Notes: generated by a model from the sequence alone, not told the origin. DNA of 64,000 nt from Aporhodopirellula aestuarii (GCF_023701485.1 NZ_JAMQBK010000039.1:312476-376475); one strand, 5' to 3'; positions 37,804 through 46,748 are shown, counted from the first letter of the stretch. Translations and numbers: made by a program.

Positions 37804-38850
37804 ATGCCGACGCATTGCCTTATCAGTTTTGGATCCAATTTGGGCGATCGCGATACCGTCGTCGCCCGAGCGGCGAGGTTGGTCGATCAGTCTGGCGTGG
37901 TCGCGCGCCCGTTGGATTGCCCAACGACATCACCGCGGGCAGGATTGCGGGCGAGCCGATTGTTTGAAACGCCGCCGATCGGTGGCCCAGGCGGGCAGTC
38001 ACCATTTCTCAATGCCGTCGCCGCGTTTGCGACAGAGGCTTCCGCCGCCGAGGTGCTCGACGTGTTGCAACACGCCGAACAGCAGCTCGGGCGAGAGCGG
38101 AATGATCGTTGGGGAGCGAGGTCGATCGATCTCGATGTGGTATTGCATGGGCGATTGTGCGGCGAGGCACCGGCCGGGCGGCGAGGATTGATTGGCGGAC
38201 GCGGGCCGGTCGGCTCGGCGGGCGCACTCGTGGTGCCCCATCCTCGCTATACCGCACGGAAATTCGTTGTCGTGCCCGCCTGTGACGTGGCTGCTGACTT
38301 TTGTGACCCACGGTTTGGGTGGACGATCGCCGATTTGGCCGTTCACCTGGATGCCGCCCCGCCGTCGATGGCTCTCGCCGGCGGTGATGAATCGCTGCGA
38401 CGTACGATTTGCGAACGATTGGCCGCAGAGCATTCGATTCAAATCATCGATGCCGATGCCGTGGCTACCGGGGTTCCCATCGCCGATGCGTTGTTGACCG
38501 AACGGCCGTGGAACGACGCGCTGCCTTGGGTTTCACCGACGGTGCCCCGATCACTCCGCGATAACCAGTCACCGCGTGAGAACATGGGTGATCGCGATGA
38601 CGAACGGAGTGCGGCAAAGGAGGAGTCGGCCTGTTCGCTGGCCCTGCCGCGTTTGATCGCCAGGATCGAGCGAACTACGGAGCAAACTCGCTGGCCGGCG
38701 CCGCACCGGATGTGGCCGTCTGGTTGGCGATGGCCTGAATATCGCCTGGAGGTGGATGATCTCGAGTGGGCGGTTGGTGAGATGGCGTCGGCTCTCGATT
38801 CGATGTGCTGTCCGGTGCGACCGGTTACCGATGATGGAGACTGGTGGTGA
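37804..38850 (+). CDS. folK: HPPK (folate biosynthesis) with an extra C-terminal domain
   Basis: A 348-residue protein, twice the usual length. Residues 1-165 are 6-hydroxymethyl-7,8-dihydropterin pyrophosphokinase, with SFGSNLGDR at the start and the signature NDRWGARSIDLDVVLHG (100-116), and HPRYTARKFVV near its end. Residues about 185-348 are additional: SMALAGGDESLRRTICERL then IIDADAV resembles the strand-loop-helix start of a P-loop kinase whose GK(S/T) has been lost, and the last part (EYRLEVDDLEWAVGEM) resembles the end of deoxynucleoside/thymidylate kinases. A Ser/Asp/Arg-rich linker interrupts it. Its role is unknown. The only other pathway-related gene nearby is rdgB, 74 bases downstream. 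Confidence 0.9.
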   Translation: MPTHCLISFGSNLGDRDTVVARAARLVDQSGVVARPLDCPTTSPRAGLRASRLFETPPIGGPGGQSPFLNAVAAFATEASAAEVLDVLQHAEQQLGRERNDRWGARSIDLDVVLHGRLCGEAPAGRRGLIGGRGPVGSAGALVVPHPRYTARKFVVVPACDVAADFCDPRFGWTIADLAVHLDAAPPSMALAGGDESLRRTICERLAAEHSIQIIDADAVATGVPIADALLTERPWNDALPWVSPTVPRSLRDNQSPRENMGDRDDERSAAKEESACSLALPRLIARIERTTEQTRWPAPHRMWPSGWRWPEYRLEVDDLEWAVGEMASALDSMCCPVRPVTDDGDWW

Positions 38851-38923
38851 ACGCCGGCGACGGCCGGTTCGATCGCCAAGTGGCCGTCATCGTAGAATGG
38901 TTTTCTCTTACGTTGAATGAAAC

Positions 38924-39535
38924 ATGTTTGATTTAGTGCTCGGAACGAACAACGCCAAGAAGTTGGTGGAACTGCAAATGATGATGCCCGCCGGAATGGC
39001 TCGGCTGACTACGCTTGCAGACATCAAAGGCTCGATCGATGTGGTCGAAGACGGCACCACGTTCGCTGAAAACGCGGCCAAGAAAGCGACCGAGCAAGCC
39101 TTGCATCTGGGACGCTGGGTGCTTGCCGAGGACAGCGGGTTAACGGTCGACGCGCTCAAGGGTGCGCCGGGAGTTTATTCCGCACGTTACGCCGGTGAGC
39201 ACGGCAACGACGCCGCGAACAACGAGAAACTGCTCGACGAATTGAAGGGGTTGCCCGCTGAAAAACGGGACGCGCAGTTCAACTGTCATTTGTGTTTGTC
39301 CGATCCCGAGGGGCAGGTCCGATTAACCGCGTCGGGGATTTGTCGCGGGCGGATTGGCGAGTCGTTGTCTGGTGCGGCCGGTTTTGGTTATGACCCGTTG
39401 TTCATCATTCGTGAGTACCACCGCACGTTCGGTGAACTCGACTTGGCGGTAAAACGGGCGATCAGTCATCGATCGCGAGGGCTGCGAATCCTCATTCCCA
39501 AACTATCTGCGCTGATTGCGAACGTTGGCGGCTGA
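38924..39535 (+). CDS. rdgB: XTP/dITP diphosphatase (RdgB/HAM1 family)
   Basis: A 203-residue enzyme that removes inosine and xanthosine triphosphates from the nucleotide pool. The substrate motif TNNAKK (9-14) opens the protein, and ENAAKKATEQ, LAEDSGLTVDAL and GFGYDPLFI, then the C-terminal SHRSRGLR, are the family motifs in order. It is a cytoplasmic housekeeping gene next to folK on the same strand. Confidence 0.96.
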   Translation: MFDLVLGTNNAKKLVELQMMMPAGMARLTTLADIKGSIDVVEDGTTFAENAAKKATEQALHLGRWVLAEDSGLTVDALKGAPGVYSARYAGEHGNDAANNEKLLDELKGLPAEKRDAQFNCHLCLSDPEGQVRLTASGICRGRIGESLSGAAGFGYDPLFIIREYHRTFGELDLAVKRAISHRSRGLRILIPKLSALIANVGG

Positions 39536-39574
39536 GCAGGGCCTGAGCCGCTGCACACCGCTGGACGGGCTCAA

Positions 39575-39955
39575 CTACAGAGGCGAGCCGAATACAGGCC
39601 GAGTGGGGACGGGATGGAAGCGCGGCCAAGGCACCTCGGGTGCTTTTTCCTTCGGCTTGATCGCGCACCCGGTCTTGGGACTGACGTCCAGGGGCGAGAC
39701 CTCGGAGCAGAACAGCCCGTCGTCTGGCGTGACCAGCACGACACCTTCATGCACGAGTTCTTGGCCGATTTCTGTCGGGCCGTAGGGGACGTCGCTATTC
39801 CAATCGCCCAACAATCCGCCACGATCGGCGGGGTCATGGAGACGTTCGCTGGGGATTCCGAGCGCTAAGCAGCCGGTCGAGCAGATGCAAACGCACGACC
39901 ACAGGCAGAGCCAGCAGAGCGAGAAAATCGGTCGATGAAAGCGAGTGAATCCCAT
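39575..39955 (-). CDS. Small putative lipoprotein with conserved Pro-rich motif
   Basis: A 126-residue protein from an ATG at 39955. The N-terminus is a hydrophobic Cys-rich signal (about 10-32) with a possible lipobox ending at Cys29 (STGC). The last third has PWPRFHPVPTRPVFG, a short proline/aromatic motif I associate with small planctomycete envelope proteins. The middle contains DWNSDVPYGPTEIGQELVHEGV. No enzyme motif. It faces rdgB convergently, 39 bases apart. Confidence 0.7.
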   Translation of the reverse strand: MGFTRFHRPIFSLCWLCLWSCVCICSTGCLALGIPSERLHDPADRGGLLGDWNSDVPYGPTEIGQELVHEGVVLVTPDDGLFCSEVSPLDVSPKTGCAIKPKEKAPEVPWPRFHPVPTRPVFGSPL

Positions 39956-40423
39956 GTTCTCGTTACATCGGCCGTTGCACTCGGATTCTTTAGAAAAAAT
40001 GGAATAGCCGTTTTAAATTGCCTAAATTGCCAGTCCGAGATCCCGCGTCAGCGAGCGTTTTTAATGCCCATGAGGGTTGTGCCGACGTGTTTGACCACGA
40101 ATCGAAAACTTGTCTCAATGTGCTCCCGGCCTCATTCGGGTGTGCACTTGAAGTGTACGTGTGATCGGTGTGCGAGGCATGCTCATCTCGAAACGAGATG
40201 AAGGGAGGATGTGACGTGATCGCACATTTTTGAACTCCGATGGATTGCGTCGCTGCGAATGTATAACGATCGAACGGTTGATAAAGGGGACACGAAGAAC
40301 TCAACGAGCACACCTCCCAATCACACGATGACGGCACCTGTAAGCCTGCGTTGTGGTACGTCCCTCGCCGGGCGGACCGTCGGCGAGACGGTAATCACCA
40401 ATAACGGAACAGGAGATTCAACG
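39956..40423. other. Divergent intergenic region with an inverted-repeat operator candidate
   Basis: About 470 bases between the small lipoprotein (minus) and the Cys-rich protein (plus). No gene is supportable; the frame 39990-40337 overlaps the second promoter and lacks protein character. It contains the inverted repeat at 40142-40158 and the hairpin at 40183-40201, described separately, and the Shine-Dalgarno at 40411-40415. Confidence 0.45.
40142..40201 (+). promoter_or_regulatory. Inverted repeat and hairpin upstream of the Cys-rich protein gene
   Basis: GTGCACTT (40142-40149) and AAGTGTAC (40151-40158) are inverted copies (seven of eight) with one base between, the shape of a dimeric repressor site. 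Twenty-five bases on, TCATCTCG (40183-40190) and CGAGATGA (40194-40201) form a perfect eight-pair hairpin with an AAA loop, followed by AGGGAGG. The regulator is unknown. Confidence 0.35.
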
Positions 40424-41536
40424 GTGACACGGACTTATCGAAGAGGTTTATTGCTTGCGACGCTGGTGTGTGGACTTTTCAGTGGGATTGGTGCGAGCGT
40501 TCAGGCGAGCGGAGCGTGGTTAGGTGATTGCTGCGGCGAATCATCTTCTTGCTGCGATGACGTGTGTTGCGATGATCCATGTGTGACGCAGTGTGATTGC
40601 GGGAACGTCGGATGCGATTCCCTCGCGTGCTGCGATGCCGCCGGATGTGCCGAGTCCTGTTTGCCAAAGCTCGATAGCTTTGCGCAAAAACTTGGTTGTG
40701 GCGGATGCATTCAAAAGAGCGATCAATGCTTTGACGACTTCATCAGCCCGATGATCGACTTTGTGCACTTCGAGGACCCACGCAACGTGACAGAGCTGCG
40801 TCCGATCTTTGCGCACCATCGGTTCCCCAATCAGCTCGGCCCCGGCGGTGTTCCGGCGGGCGGCAGTTTGCAGCTCTTTGCGTTGCAATTTCGCATCGCG
40901 TTGACGGAGCGGTTGAGTCTGATCGCGGTAAAAGATGGTTATGTGATCGACAGCAGCGAAGGAGCGCTCGATGGTTTGCTCGATTCGGGATGGGCCGACG
41001 TGACAGCCGGTTTGAAATACAATCTCGTTCGCAATGTCAAAACGGGAACGTTGCTTTCGGCCGGATTCACCTATGAGATTCCGATGGGTAGCGAACAAAC
41101 CCTGCAATCGGTCGGCGATGGTGAGTTCCACTTCTTTGCCACCGGTGGTCAGAGATTGTTCGATGGCAATGCCCACGTGCTCAGCTCGTTTGGATGGCAA
41201 TTGCCGGTCGATCAGTCGGTGCAAAGCACGACGGTTCACTGGAACAATCACATTGACGTTCGCTGCCACGACAAAGTCTATCTGTTCACCGAAAACGCAT
41301 GGTGGCACTGGACCGACGACGCGGATACGGGAAGCGCGTTCGGCGTCTCCGGATTGGATTTGTTGAATCTCGGTGACACTGCCGTCGAAGGCAACGATGT
41401 CGTGACGCAGAACGTCGGTATGAAGCTCAAACCGAAACGCAACATGGAACTCGGAATGGCCTACGAATTTCCTCTCACGGATTTCGAAGACATCATCCGC
41501 GATCGTTGGACTTTTGACGCGATCGTTCGGTACTAG
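40424..41536 (+). CDS. Cys-rich secreted protein with beta-barrel-like C-terminal part
   Basis: A 370-residue exported protein. GTG at 40424 is chosen because AGGAG lies eight bases upstream and a signal peptide follows at once (about 1-28, cleaved near VQA). After it come 17 Cys between residues 36 and 102, 14 of them within 44 residues, in CC, CC and CxC spacings (CCGESSSCC, CCDDPC, CDCGNVGC). The rest (about 115-370) is strand-rich with alternating hydrophobic residues, Gly/Asn turns and a final aromatic (VRY), like an outer-membrane beta-barrel. A disulphide-linked envelope protein is the likely class, as planctomycete envelopes contain Cys-rich proteins, but this is inference. A terminator follows. 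Confidence 0.85.
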   Translation: MTRTYRRGLLLATLVCGLFSGIGASVQASGAWLGDCCGESSSCCDDVCCDDPCVTQCDCGNVGCDSLACCDAAGCAESCLPKLDSFAQKLGCGGCIQKSDQCFDDFISPMIDFVHFEDPRNVTELRPIFAHHRFPNQLGPGGVPAGGSLQLFALQFRIALTERLSLIAVKDGYVIDSSEGALDGLLDSGWADVTAGLKYNLVRNVKTGTLLSAGFTYEIPMGSEQTLQSVGDGEFHFFATGGQRLFDGNAHVLSSFGWQLPVDQSVQSTTVHWNNHIDVRCHDKVYLFTENAWWHWTDDADTGSAFGVSGLDLLNLGDTAVEGNDVVTQNVGMKLKPKRNMELGMAYEFPLTDFEDIIRDRWTFDAIVRY

Positions 41537-41937
41537 GTCTGGCGGCGGACCGTCGACCCATCTCGCTCACAAGGAGCGTGAACTCGATTTGCCCTGCGGC
41601 TCGGAGTGGAAACACTTCGGGCCGTTTTTTGTTCTGCGGCGTACGTTCATCGGGGTAGAGAGTTCCTTTCATCTCGAGGTGATTGTTCTGCCCGAGAGAT
41701 CTTGAGTTGGCGAATCGGGCGTGAACAAAAATTCCGGTCGATGAAGTCGCCCTTTTTTTGGAAAAAACACCTCGTTTGCTGGCCGCTTTGGAAGCGTCTT
41801 TCACCGCTGGCACGCATTGGTCGTTTGGTGGCGCTCTTCTGCACATGACCGTGTCATCGTGTTAGACTTTGCGGACGTGGCTTTGCCCACGCAAAAATGC
41901 TATTTTTCATTTTGGCTCTCACCTTTGGCGTTTATTC
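41537..41937. other. Intergenic region between Cys-rich protein and MoxR
   Basis: About 400 bases. Its first part holds the terminator at 41597-41630. The remainder has no frame with protein character and probably contains the MoxR promoter and a leader. Confidence 0.5.
41597..41630 (+). terminator. Rho-independent terminator after the Cys-rich protein gene
   Basis: CGGCTCGGAGTG (41597-41608) pairs along its full length with CACTTCGGGCCG (41613-41624), with two G-T pairs and a GAAA tetraloop, followed at once by TTTTTTG. A classical intrinsic terminator 60 bases past the stop. Confidence 0.88.
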
Positions 41938-42939
41938 ATGTCCACTGTCGAAACGATGCAGGCCGACGCAGAGGAATTCCGCACGCGATATTCCGCCGTG
42001 CGGGAAATGATCGGCCGTGTGATTGTGGGCCATACCGAGATCGTTGACGGTGTTTTGACCGCGATGTTGTGCCGAGGCCATTGCCTGCTCGAAGGCGTTC
42101 CGGGGCTGGGCAAAACGATGCTGGTGCGGACGCTCGCCGAAGTCCTCGAATTGCAATTCAGTCGCATTCAGTTCACCCCCGACCTGATGCCCGCTGACAT
42201 CTTGGGCACCAACATGATCGTGGAAGATGAGAGCGGTCGGCGGAAATTTGAGTTCCAACGCGGCCCGGTATTCACCCAGATTTTGCTCGCTGACGAGATC
42301 AACCGGGCGACTCCCAAGACGCAATCCGCGATGCTCGAAACGATGCAGGAAGGCACTGTCACGGCGGCCGGAATGCGTTTCGAATTATCACAGCCGTTTT
42401 TTGTTCTTGCGACGCAGAACCCGATCGAGCAGGAAGGCACCTATCCGCTTCCCGAAGCTCAAATGGACCGGTTTCTATTCAAACTCGTGGTGGGTTATTC
42501 CTCACGCGAGGAGCTCGGTACGATCGTCGATCGAACCACACGCGGGGAGCATCCCGTGATCGAAAAGGTGATGGACGGCAACGAGATCATTCGTTGGCAA
42601 AAGCTCGTCCGCGAAGTCATTCTTGCTCCCCATGTTCAGGATTACTTAGTGCGGTTGACGATGGCGACGCACCCGCAGGGGGCCCACAGCGTGCCGATCA
42701 CGAATGAATACGTGCGTTGGGGCAGCAGCCCCCGTGGTGCCCAAACGCTGGCTCTTACCGCGAAGGTTCGGGCCTTGCTCGACGGGCGGTTCAATGTTTC
42801 CTTTGAAGACATCCGCCGCGTGTTCTTGCCAGCCATGCGGCATCGTGTGTTGCTCAATTTCGAAGCGCAAGCCGAAGGCATTGAGACCGACACCGTGTTG
42901 CTCGATATTCTCGAAAAAGTTCCCGAAAAAGCGGAGTGA
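41938..42939 (+). CDS. MoxR-family AAA+ ATPase
   Basis: A 333-residue AAA+ protein of the MoxR/RavA-related group. ATG at 41938. Walker A is GVPGLGKTM, Walker B LLADEIN, with the helix-2 insert signature RATPKTQSAMLETMQEG and sensor 1 ATQNPIEQEGT. MoxR proteins act as chaperones for VWA-domain partners in pathways such as Bat aerotolerance or enzyme maturation. The next genes are a zinc-ribbon protein and a BatD/BatE-like fusion, but no VWA or DUF58 partner follows, unlike the second MoxR at 58529. Confidence 0.93.
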   Translation: MSTVETMQADAEEFRTRYSAVREMIGRVIVGHTEIVDGVLTAMLCRGHCLLEGVPGLGKTMLVRTLAEVLELQFSRIQFTPDLMPADILGTNMIVEDESGRRKFEFQRGPVFTQILLADEINRATPKTQSAMLETMQEGTVTAAGMRFELSQPFFVLATQNPIEQEGTYPLPEAQMDRFLFKLVVGYSSREELGTIVDRTTRGEHPVIEKVMDGNEIIRWQKLVREVILAPHVQDYLVRLTMATHPQGAHSVPITNEYVRWGSSPRGAQTLALTAKVRALLDGRFNVSFEDIRRVFLPAMRHRVLLNFEAQAEGIETDTVLLDILEKVPEKAE

Positions 42940-42980
42940 TTCTTTCCTCCAAAATCCAATCTCCCATCTGTTGAAAATTA

Positions 42981-43712
42981 ATGGCTGCTCCCGCTTCGAT
43001 CGAAATCTCATCGCAGTTACTTCGCAAACTGCACCGAATCCACCAACAGCGTTCGGATTTGGCAGGCCAAGCCCGACGGGGACCGATGCAAATCAAAGCC
43101 GTTGAGGCATCGGTTGAAACGGCCCAAGCCGAAGTCGATAAGGAAATCGCTGTTTTAAAGAAGACGCGAATGTTGTCGGATGAAAAGCATCTGCAACTGC
43201 AGACCCGCGAGGCCCACGTTCGGGACCTTCAGCGGAGGCTCAATGAAGCGGCCAGCAACAAAGAGTTCTCGCTGCTCAAGGAGCAAATCGCAGCGGACGA
43301 GCAAGCCAACAGCGTGCAGAATGACGAGATTTTCGAAATTCTCGAACGCATCGATTCACTCGAAGCCCGCTTGGCCGAAACCAAAGAAAAACTCGCCGCC
43401 GCGGAAGCGGAGCGTGACCAACGGATCGCAGAAATTCAAGAGCGACAAAAGCGAATTGCGTTGGATCTCGAACGCGTCGAAATTCAACTCGAAGAAGCCG
43501 AAACGTTGATTCCGGTTGCGGTCAAAGCCGATTACAAACGGTTGCTCGAGGCTCGTGGCGACGAAGCCCTCGCGCCGATTGAGGACGAGTCCTGTGGCGG
43601 GTGTTATCAAACGCTCACCACGCAGGTGGTCAGCCAAATCATGTTGTCGAAATTGACGTTCTGCCCTAACTGCAACGCGATCCTGTATCTCGCCGAAGAT
43701 CGGTACGTCTAA
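42981..43712 (+). CDS. Coiled-coil protein with C-terminal zinc ribbon (C4-type)
   Basis: A 243-residue protein. Residues about 10-180 are a long heptad-rich coiled coil with many Glu/Lys/Arg, and the C-terminal 50 residues hold two CxxC pairs (CGGC and CPNC) separated by about 25 residues, a zinc ribbon. This is the CT398/DUF-type C4 zinc-ribbon architecture, found near flagellar or RNA-processing genes in some bacteria and of unsettled function. It lies 41 bases after moxR on the same strand. Confidence 0.88.
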   Translation: MAAPASIEISSQLLRKLHRIHQQRSDLAGQARRGPMQIKAVEASVETAQAEVDKEIAVLKKTRMLSDEKHLQLQTREAHVRDLQRRLNEAASNKEFSLLKEQIAADEQANSVQNDEIFEILERIDSLEARLAETKEKLAAAEAERDQRIAEIQERQKRIALDLERVEIQLEEAETLIPVAVKADYKRLLEARGDEALAPIEDESCGGCYQTLTTQVVSQIMLSKLTFCPNCNAILYLAEDRYV

Positions 43713-43832
43713 ACCTACCGAGCGACTTCTGCCGGCGCGCCGTCCGGCACCAAACCTGCAAGGCATTCACTGCGTAGAGCTGGTTTTGGTAAGTAGAAAT
43801 TCTCAATCGAGAGGTGTTCGTCAGGGTCTGCC

Positions 43833-46616
43833 ATGCAATTTGTTTCATTCTGCCATCAATTGCATCCGCGTCTTTTCAACCCTCTTCTGGGTGCCGTTCT
43901 GACGTTGGTCGCCGTTTCGCAGGGCTTTCTCGCTACGCCGGGCGTTGCGGCGGCTGAATTGAGGGCGAGATTGTCGACTCGTGAGGCCTATGTCGGCGAT
44001 CCCTTCGTTTTGCAAGTTGTCGTTGAAGATGTCGACGATGTTCGACAACTGTCAATTCCCGACGTGGATGGGGTGAGCATCCGGTCCCTCGGGGTACCGG
44101 CTCGGCACTCGCAGCAGATGTATATCAACGGCAGAGTCTCAAGCTCGATGTCGCTTATTTACAAATATGCGGTGACGGCAGAGCGTCCAGGCGAGTTTGA
44201 GATTCCTTCCATAAGACTGAATGTGAACGGCCAGAATCTCTCCACCGATCCGCTGAGTTTTGTTGCGACGGTGAGCGAAACGGGAGATCTGCTCTTTGTT
44301 GAGATTGAAGGTAAACAGGATCACGTTTACGTGGGACAACCGCTCGACCTGACGCTCAAAATATGGGTGCGTCCATTTCGCGATCGGCAGTTTGAAGTCA
44401 CGCTCGATGAAGCCGACATGTGGTCCATGATCTCGCCGCGGACATCGTGGGGCAGTTTTGCGTTGAAGATGCAAGACCTCGACGAACATCGCCAACGTCC
44501 GGGCGGCACCGAGGTGCTGCGAAAGGACGCTGAAGGGACGCAGCGAAGCTACTATCTTTACGAGATCGAGGCGACGATCTATCCCAAGCGACCAGGACAA
44601 ATTGACGCCAGCGACGTCCGTGTTGTCATGGACTATCCCGTTGCTTTGGAACGTACCCGCGATCCGATGGAATCGTTCTTCAGTAATTCACCGCTCTCAC
44701 GGATGTTGAATGATGATCGTTTCGGTTCGGCATTTGGCCCACGTTTGAGGATCACCAAAACACGACCGATCGACGCCAATGCGAGCGTTGACGCGACTCA
44801 GGTGTTGCCGATTCCGACGGACGGGCGTCCTGAATCCTACCAAGGTGCAGTCGGGAATTACGAAATCACAGCACGCACGAATACCCGGCAAGTTGATGCG
44901 GGGGACCCGATCACGTTGCAGATCACGATTCGTGGCGATGGACCATTGGAACTGGTGCAAGCACCACGGTTGGACATCTTGAATCTTGATTTTCGCGTCG
45001 ATCAACAACCGTTGGCAGGGTTCGTCCAGGACGGAGCGAAATATTTTACGACAACGGTGCGGCCACGAAACACATCCGTCAAAGAGATACCCGCGATCGA
45101 AATGAGCTTCTTCGACCCCGAATCGGAAACATTTCAGACGGTTGCGAGCGAAGCAATTCCGATCGTGGTTAGCGAATCCGAAACGTTGGGATTGGATGCA
45201 ATCGTGAGTGATGCGGGAGTTCGTAATCGCGCCAGTGAGTCAAACGAATCGCAAGCCACCGCGTCACAATCGATCTCTCCCGCCGCGTACTTGTTTCGAA
45301 ATCAAACGTCGGAGTCCGTGTTGGCTCACGATCAGCCCCGCTCGATATTGCGTCCCGCGTTGATGCTCTTGCTGATCCCACCGTGTTGCTTTCTGGGCAT
45401 TTGGACGGTCGTCAATCGGTCGCGTTTGCGTTCACCAAAAAACTGGCTTGGTTCACGCCGGCACCGTGCGGTCACTGCGCTGAAGTCCGTTTCGACCAGC
45501 AATGAGATTCCTGCGGTCCTCACTTCCTATTTGAATTCGCTACGCGGTGTTTCGGGATCATCGAGCGATGCCGATTGGCTCGAAGGGCTGGGGTTTTTGC
45601 GACGCAACGGTCAGTCACAGTTGGCGGCCGAGCTCGAAACGTTGTCGCACGAATGCCGAAACAGTTCCCGGTCGTTCGAAGCGTTGTTGCGGCAGTCGAT
45701 TGACTGGGTCGAGCGGACGGACGCGGCGAGGAAGTCGTGGTGGCGAACCGTTGGAACGCGCCGCGCAAGCTTAGATCCGTCTGGAAAACGTGAATCGGTG
45801 ATCCGGCAATCGGCCATCGGGATGATCCTGATGTTGTTCTGCTCGCTCAGTCCGGTGTCTGCGTTTGCTAGCGGGGAAGAGGTTGAGGTGGTCGCCGAGG
45901 ACGTGCAAACCGCATCTCCGACGATTTCCCTCGACGCATCGCAGCGGTCCGCGTTGCTCGCCGAAGCGGGGGAAATCTACGCCGAAGCGTTTGGGAGTGA
46001 CGGTGACGAGTCCGCGGAGAAATTCAAAATCGCGGCTGCCAAGTATCAACAAATCGTCGATAGTGGAGTCAGCAATGGCGGCTTGTTCTTGAATTTAGGC
46101 AATGCGTATTTCAATAGCGGGCAGGTTGGCCGAGCGATCGCGAATTATCTTCGGGCTCAACGCTATGCCCCCTTGAGTTTTCGGGCGCAGACAAACGGTC
46201 TGCTCGCCCAGGTCGATGCCGGGGTGGCGGTTTCTCAATGGCGGTTGCCCCTGCTGTGGATCGTCGTTTTGGGCGTGGGTTCGGTGGTGGGCTGGGCCCT
46301 GCTGATCGCTCGGATTTACTCCAAACGCAGATCGTTTGGGTGGCTCAGGGGCGTCATGTTGATGCTGGCTGTACTGGGTTTCACGATGGTTTTGCGCGAG
46401 ATCGCATGGGAAGGCCGAGATCACGCCATCGCCGTTGTTTCGGAGTTGACGCTGCGTTCCGGGGACGGGGAATCGTTTGAAATTGTGGAAACCGTTCCCG
46501 CGGCGGAGGGCCGAGCATTCGATGTCGGCCGGACGAGAGGTGAGTGGATCCAGGTGCGAATTGACGAATCCCGGCAGGGATGGACGCGACTCGACGACGT
46601 CGAATTCGTCCGGTGA
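43833..46616 (+). CDS. BatD-like protein fused to a BatE-like TPR and SH3 domain
   Basis: A 927-residue membrane protein. The N-terminal signal (about 15-38) and beta-sandwich region (about 40-480) resemble BatD, the oxygen-tolerance protein with GDPFVLQVVV and YVGQPLDLTLKIWV strands. A membrane segment (about 505-527) and a soluble region (about 530-650) follow. A second signal-like segment (about 663-680, LMLFCSLSPVSAFA) precedes TPR units (about 710-790, FLNLGNAYFNSGQVGRAI), two more membrane segments (about 806-830 and 840-860) and an SH3-like domain (about 862-927). That second half is the usual BatE plan. One continuous frame joins them. The partner VWA proteins BatA and BatB are not in the window. 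Confidence 0.85.
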   Translation: MQFVSFCHQLHPRLFNPLLGAVLTLVAVSQGFLATPGVAAAELRARLSTREAYVGDPFVLQVVVEDVDDVRQLSIPDVDGVSIRSLGVPARHSQQMYINGRVSSSMSLIYKYAVTAERPGEFEIPSIRLNVNGQNLSTDPLSFVATVSETGDLLFVEIEGKQDHVYVGQPLDLTLKIWVRPFRDRQFEVTLDEADMWSMISPRTSWGSFALKMQDLDEHRQRPGGTEVLRKDAEGTQRSYYLYEIEATIYPKRPGQIDASDVRVVMDYPVALERTRDPMESFFSNSPLSRMLNDDRFGSAFGPRLRITKTRPIDANASVDATQVLPIPTDGRPESYQGAVGNYEITARTNTRQVDAGDPITLQITIRGDGPLELVQAPRLDILNLDFRVDQQPLAGFVQDGAKYFTTTVRPRNTSVKEIPAIEMSFFDPESETFQTVASEAIPIVVSESETLGLDAIVSDAGVRNRASESNESQATASQSISPAAYLFRNQTSESVLAHDQPRSILRPALMLLLIPPCCFLGIWTVVNRSRLRSPKNWLGSRRHRAVTALKSVSTSNEIPAVLTSYLNSLRGVSGSSSDADWLEGLGFLRRNGQSQLAAELETLSHECRNSSRSFEALLRQSIDWVERTDAARKSWWRTVGTRRASLDPSGKRESVIRQSAIGMILMLFCSLSPVSAFASGEEVEVVAEDVQTASPTISLDASQRSALLAEAGEIYAEAFGSDGDESAEKFKIAAAKYQQIVDSGVSNGGLFLNLGNAYFNSGQVGRAIANYLRAQRYAPLSFRAQTNGLLAQVDAGVAVSQWRLPLLWIVVLGVGSVVGWALLIARIYSKRRSFGWLRGVMLMLAVLGFTMVLREIAWEGRDHAIAVVSELTLRSGDGESFEIVETVPAAEGRAFDVGRTRGEWIQVRIDESRQGWTRLDDVEFVR

Positions 46617-46748
46617 GAAAATAAGTCTTAGGAAGGACTTGCGGTCGGGGGGGAATATTTGTTAACGCTGAACGTGAAATACTCAGGTAGAGATTCGTCC
46701 AAAAGGCGGCGGTTTAAAAAACTACCTTGAAATGTCTGATTTCTCGCC

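Noticed and set aside
40209-40225. CRP-like sequence TGTGACGTGATCGCACA
   Set aside because: The second half-site departs from TCACA and the spacer is off by one; one weak match is expected by chance.
43730-43749. Hairpin TGCCGG ... CCGGCA after the zinc-ribbon gene
   Set aside because: Six pairs with an eight-base loop and no T-tract; too weak to call a terminator.
46518-46616. End of the BatD/E fusion examined for a frameshifted extra domain
   Set aside because: The SH3-like end is complete, and the frame closes with a normal stop at 46616.
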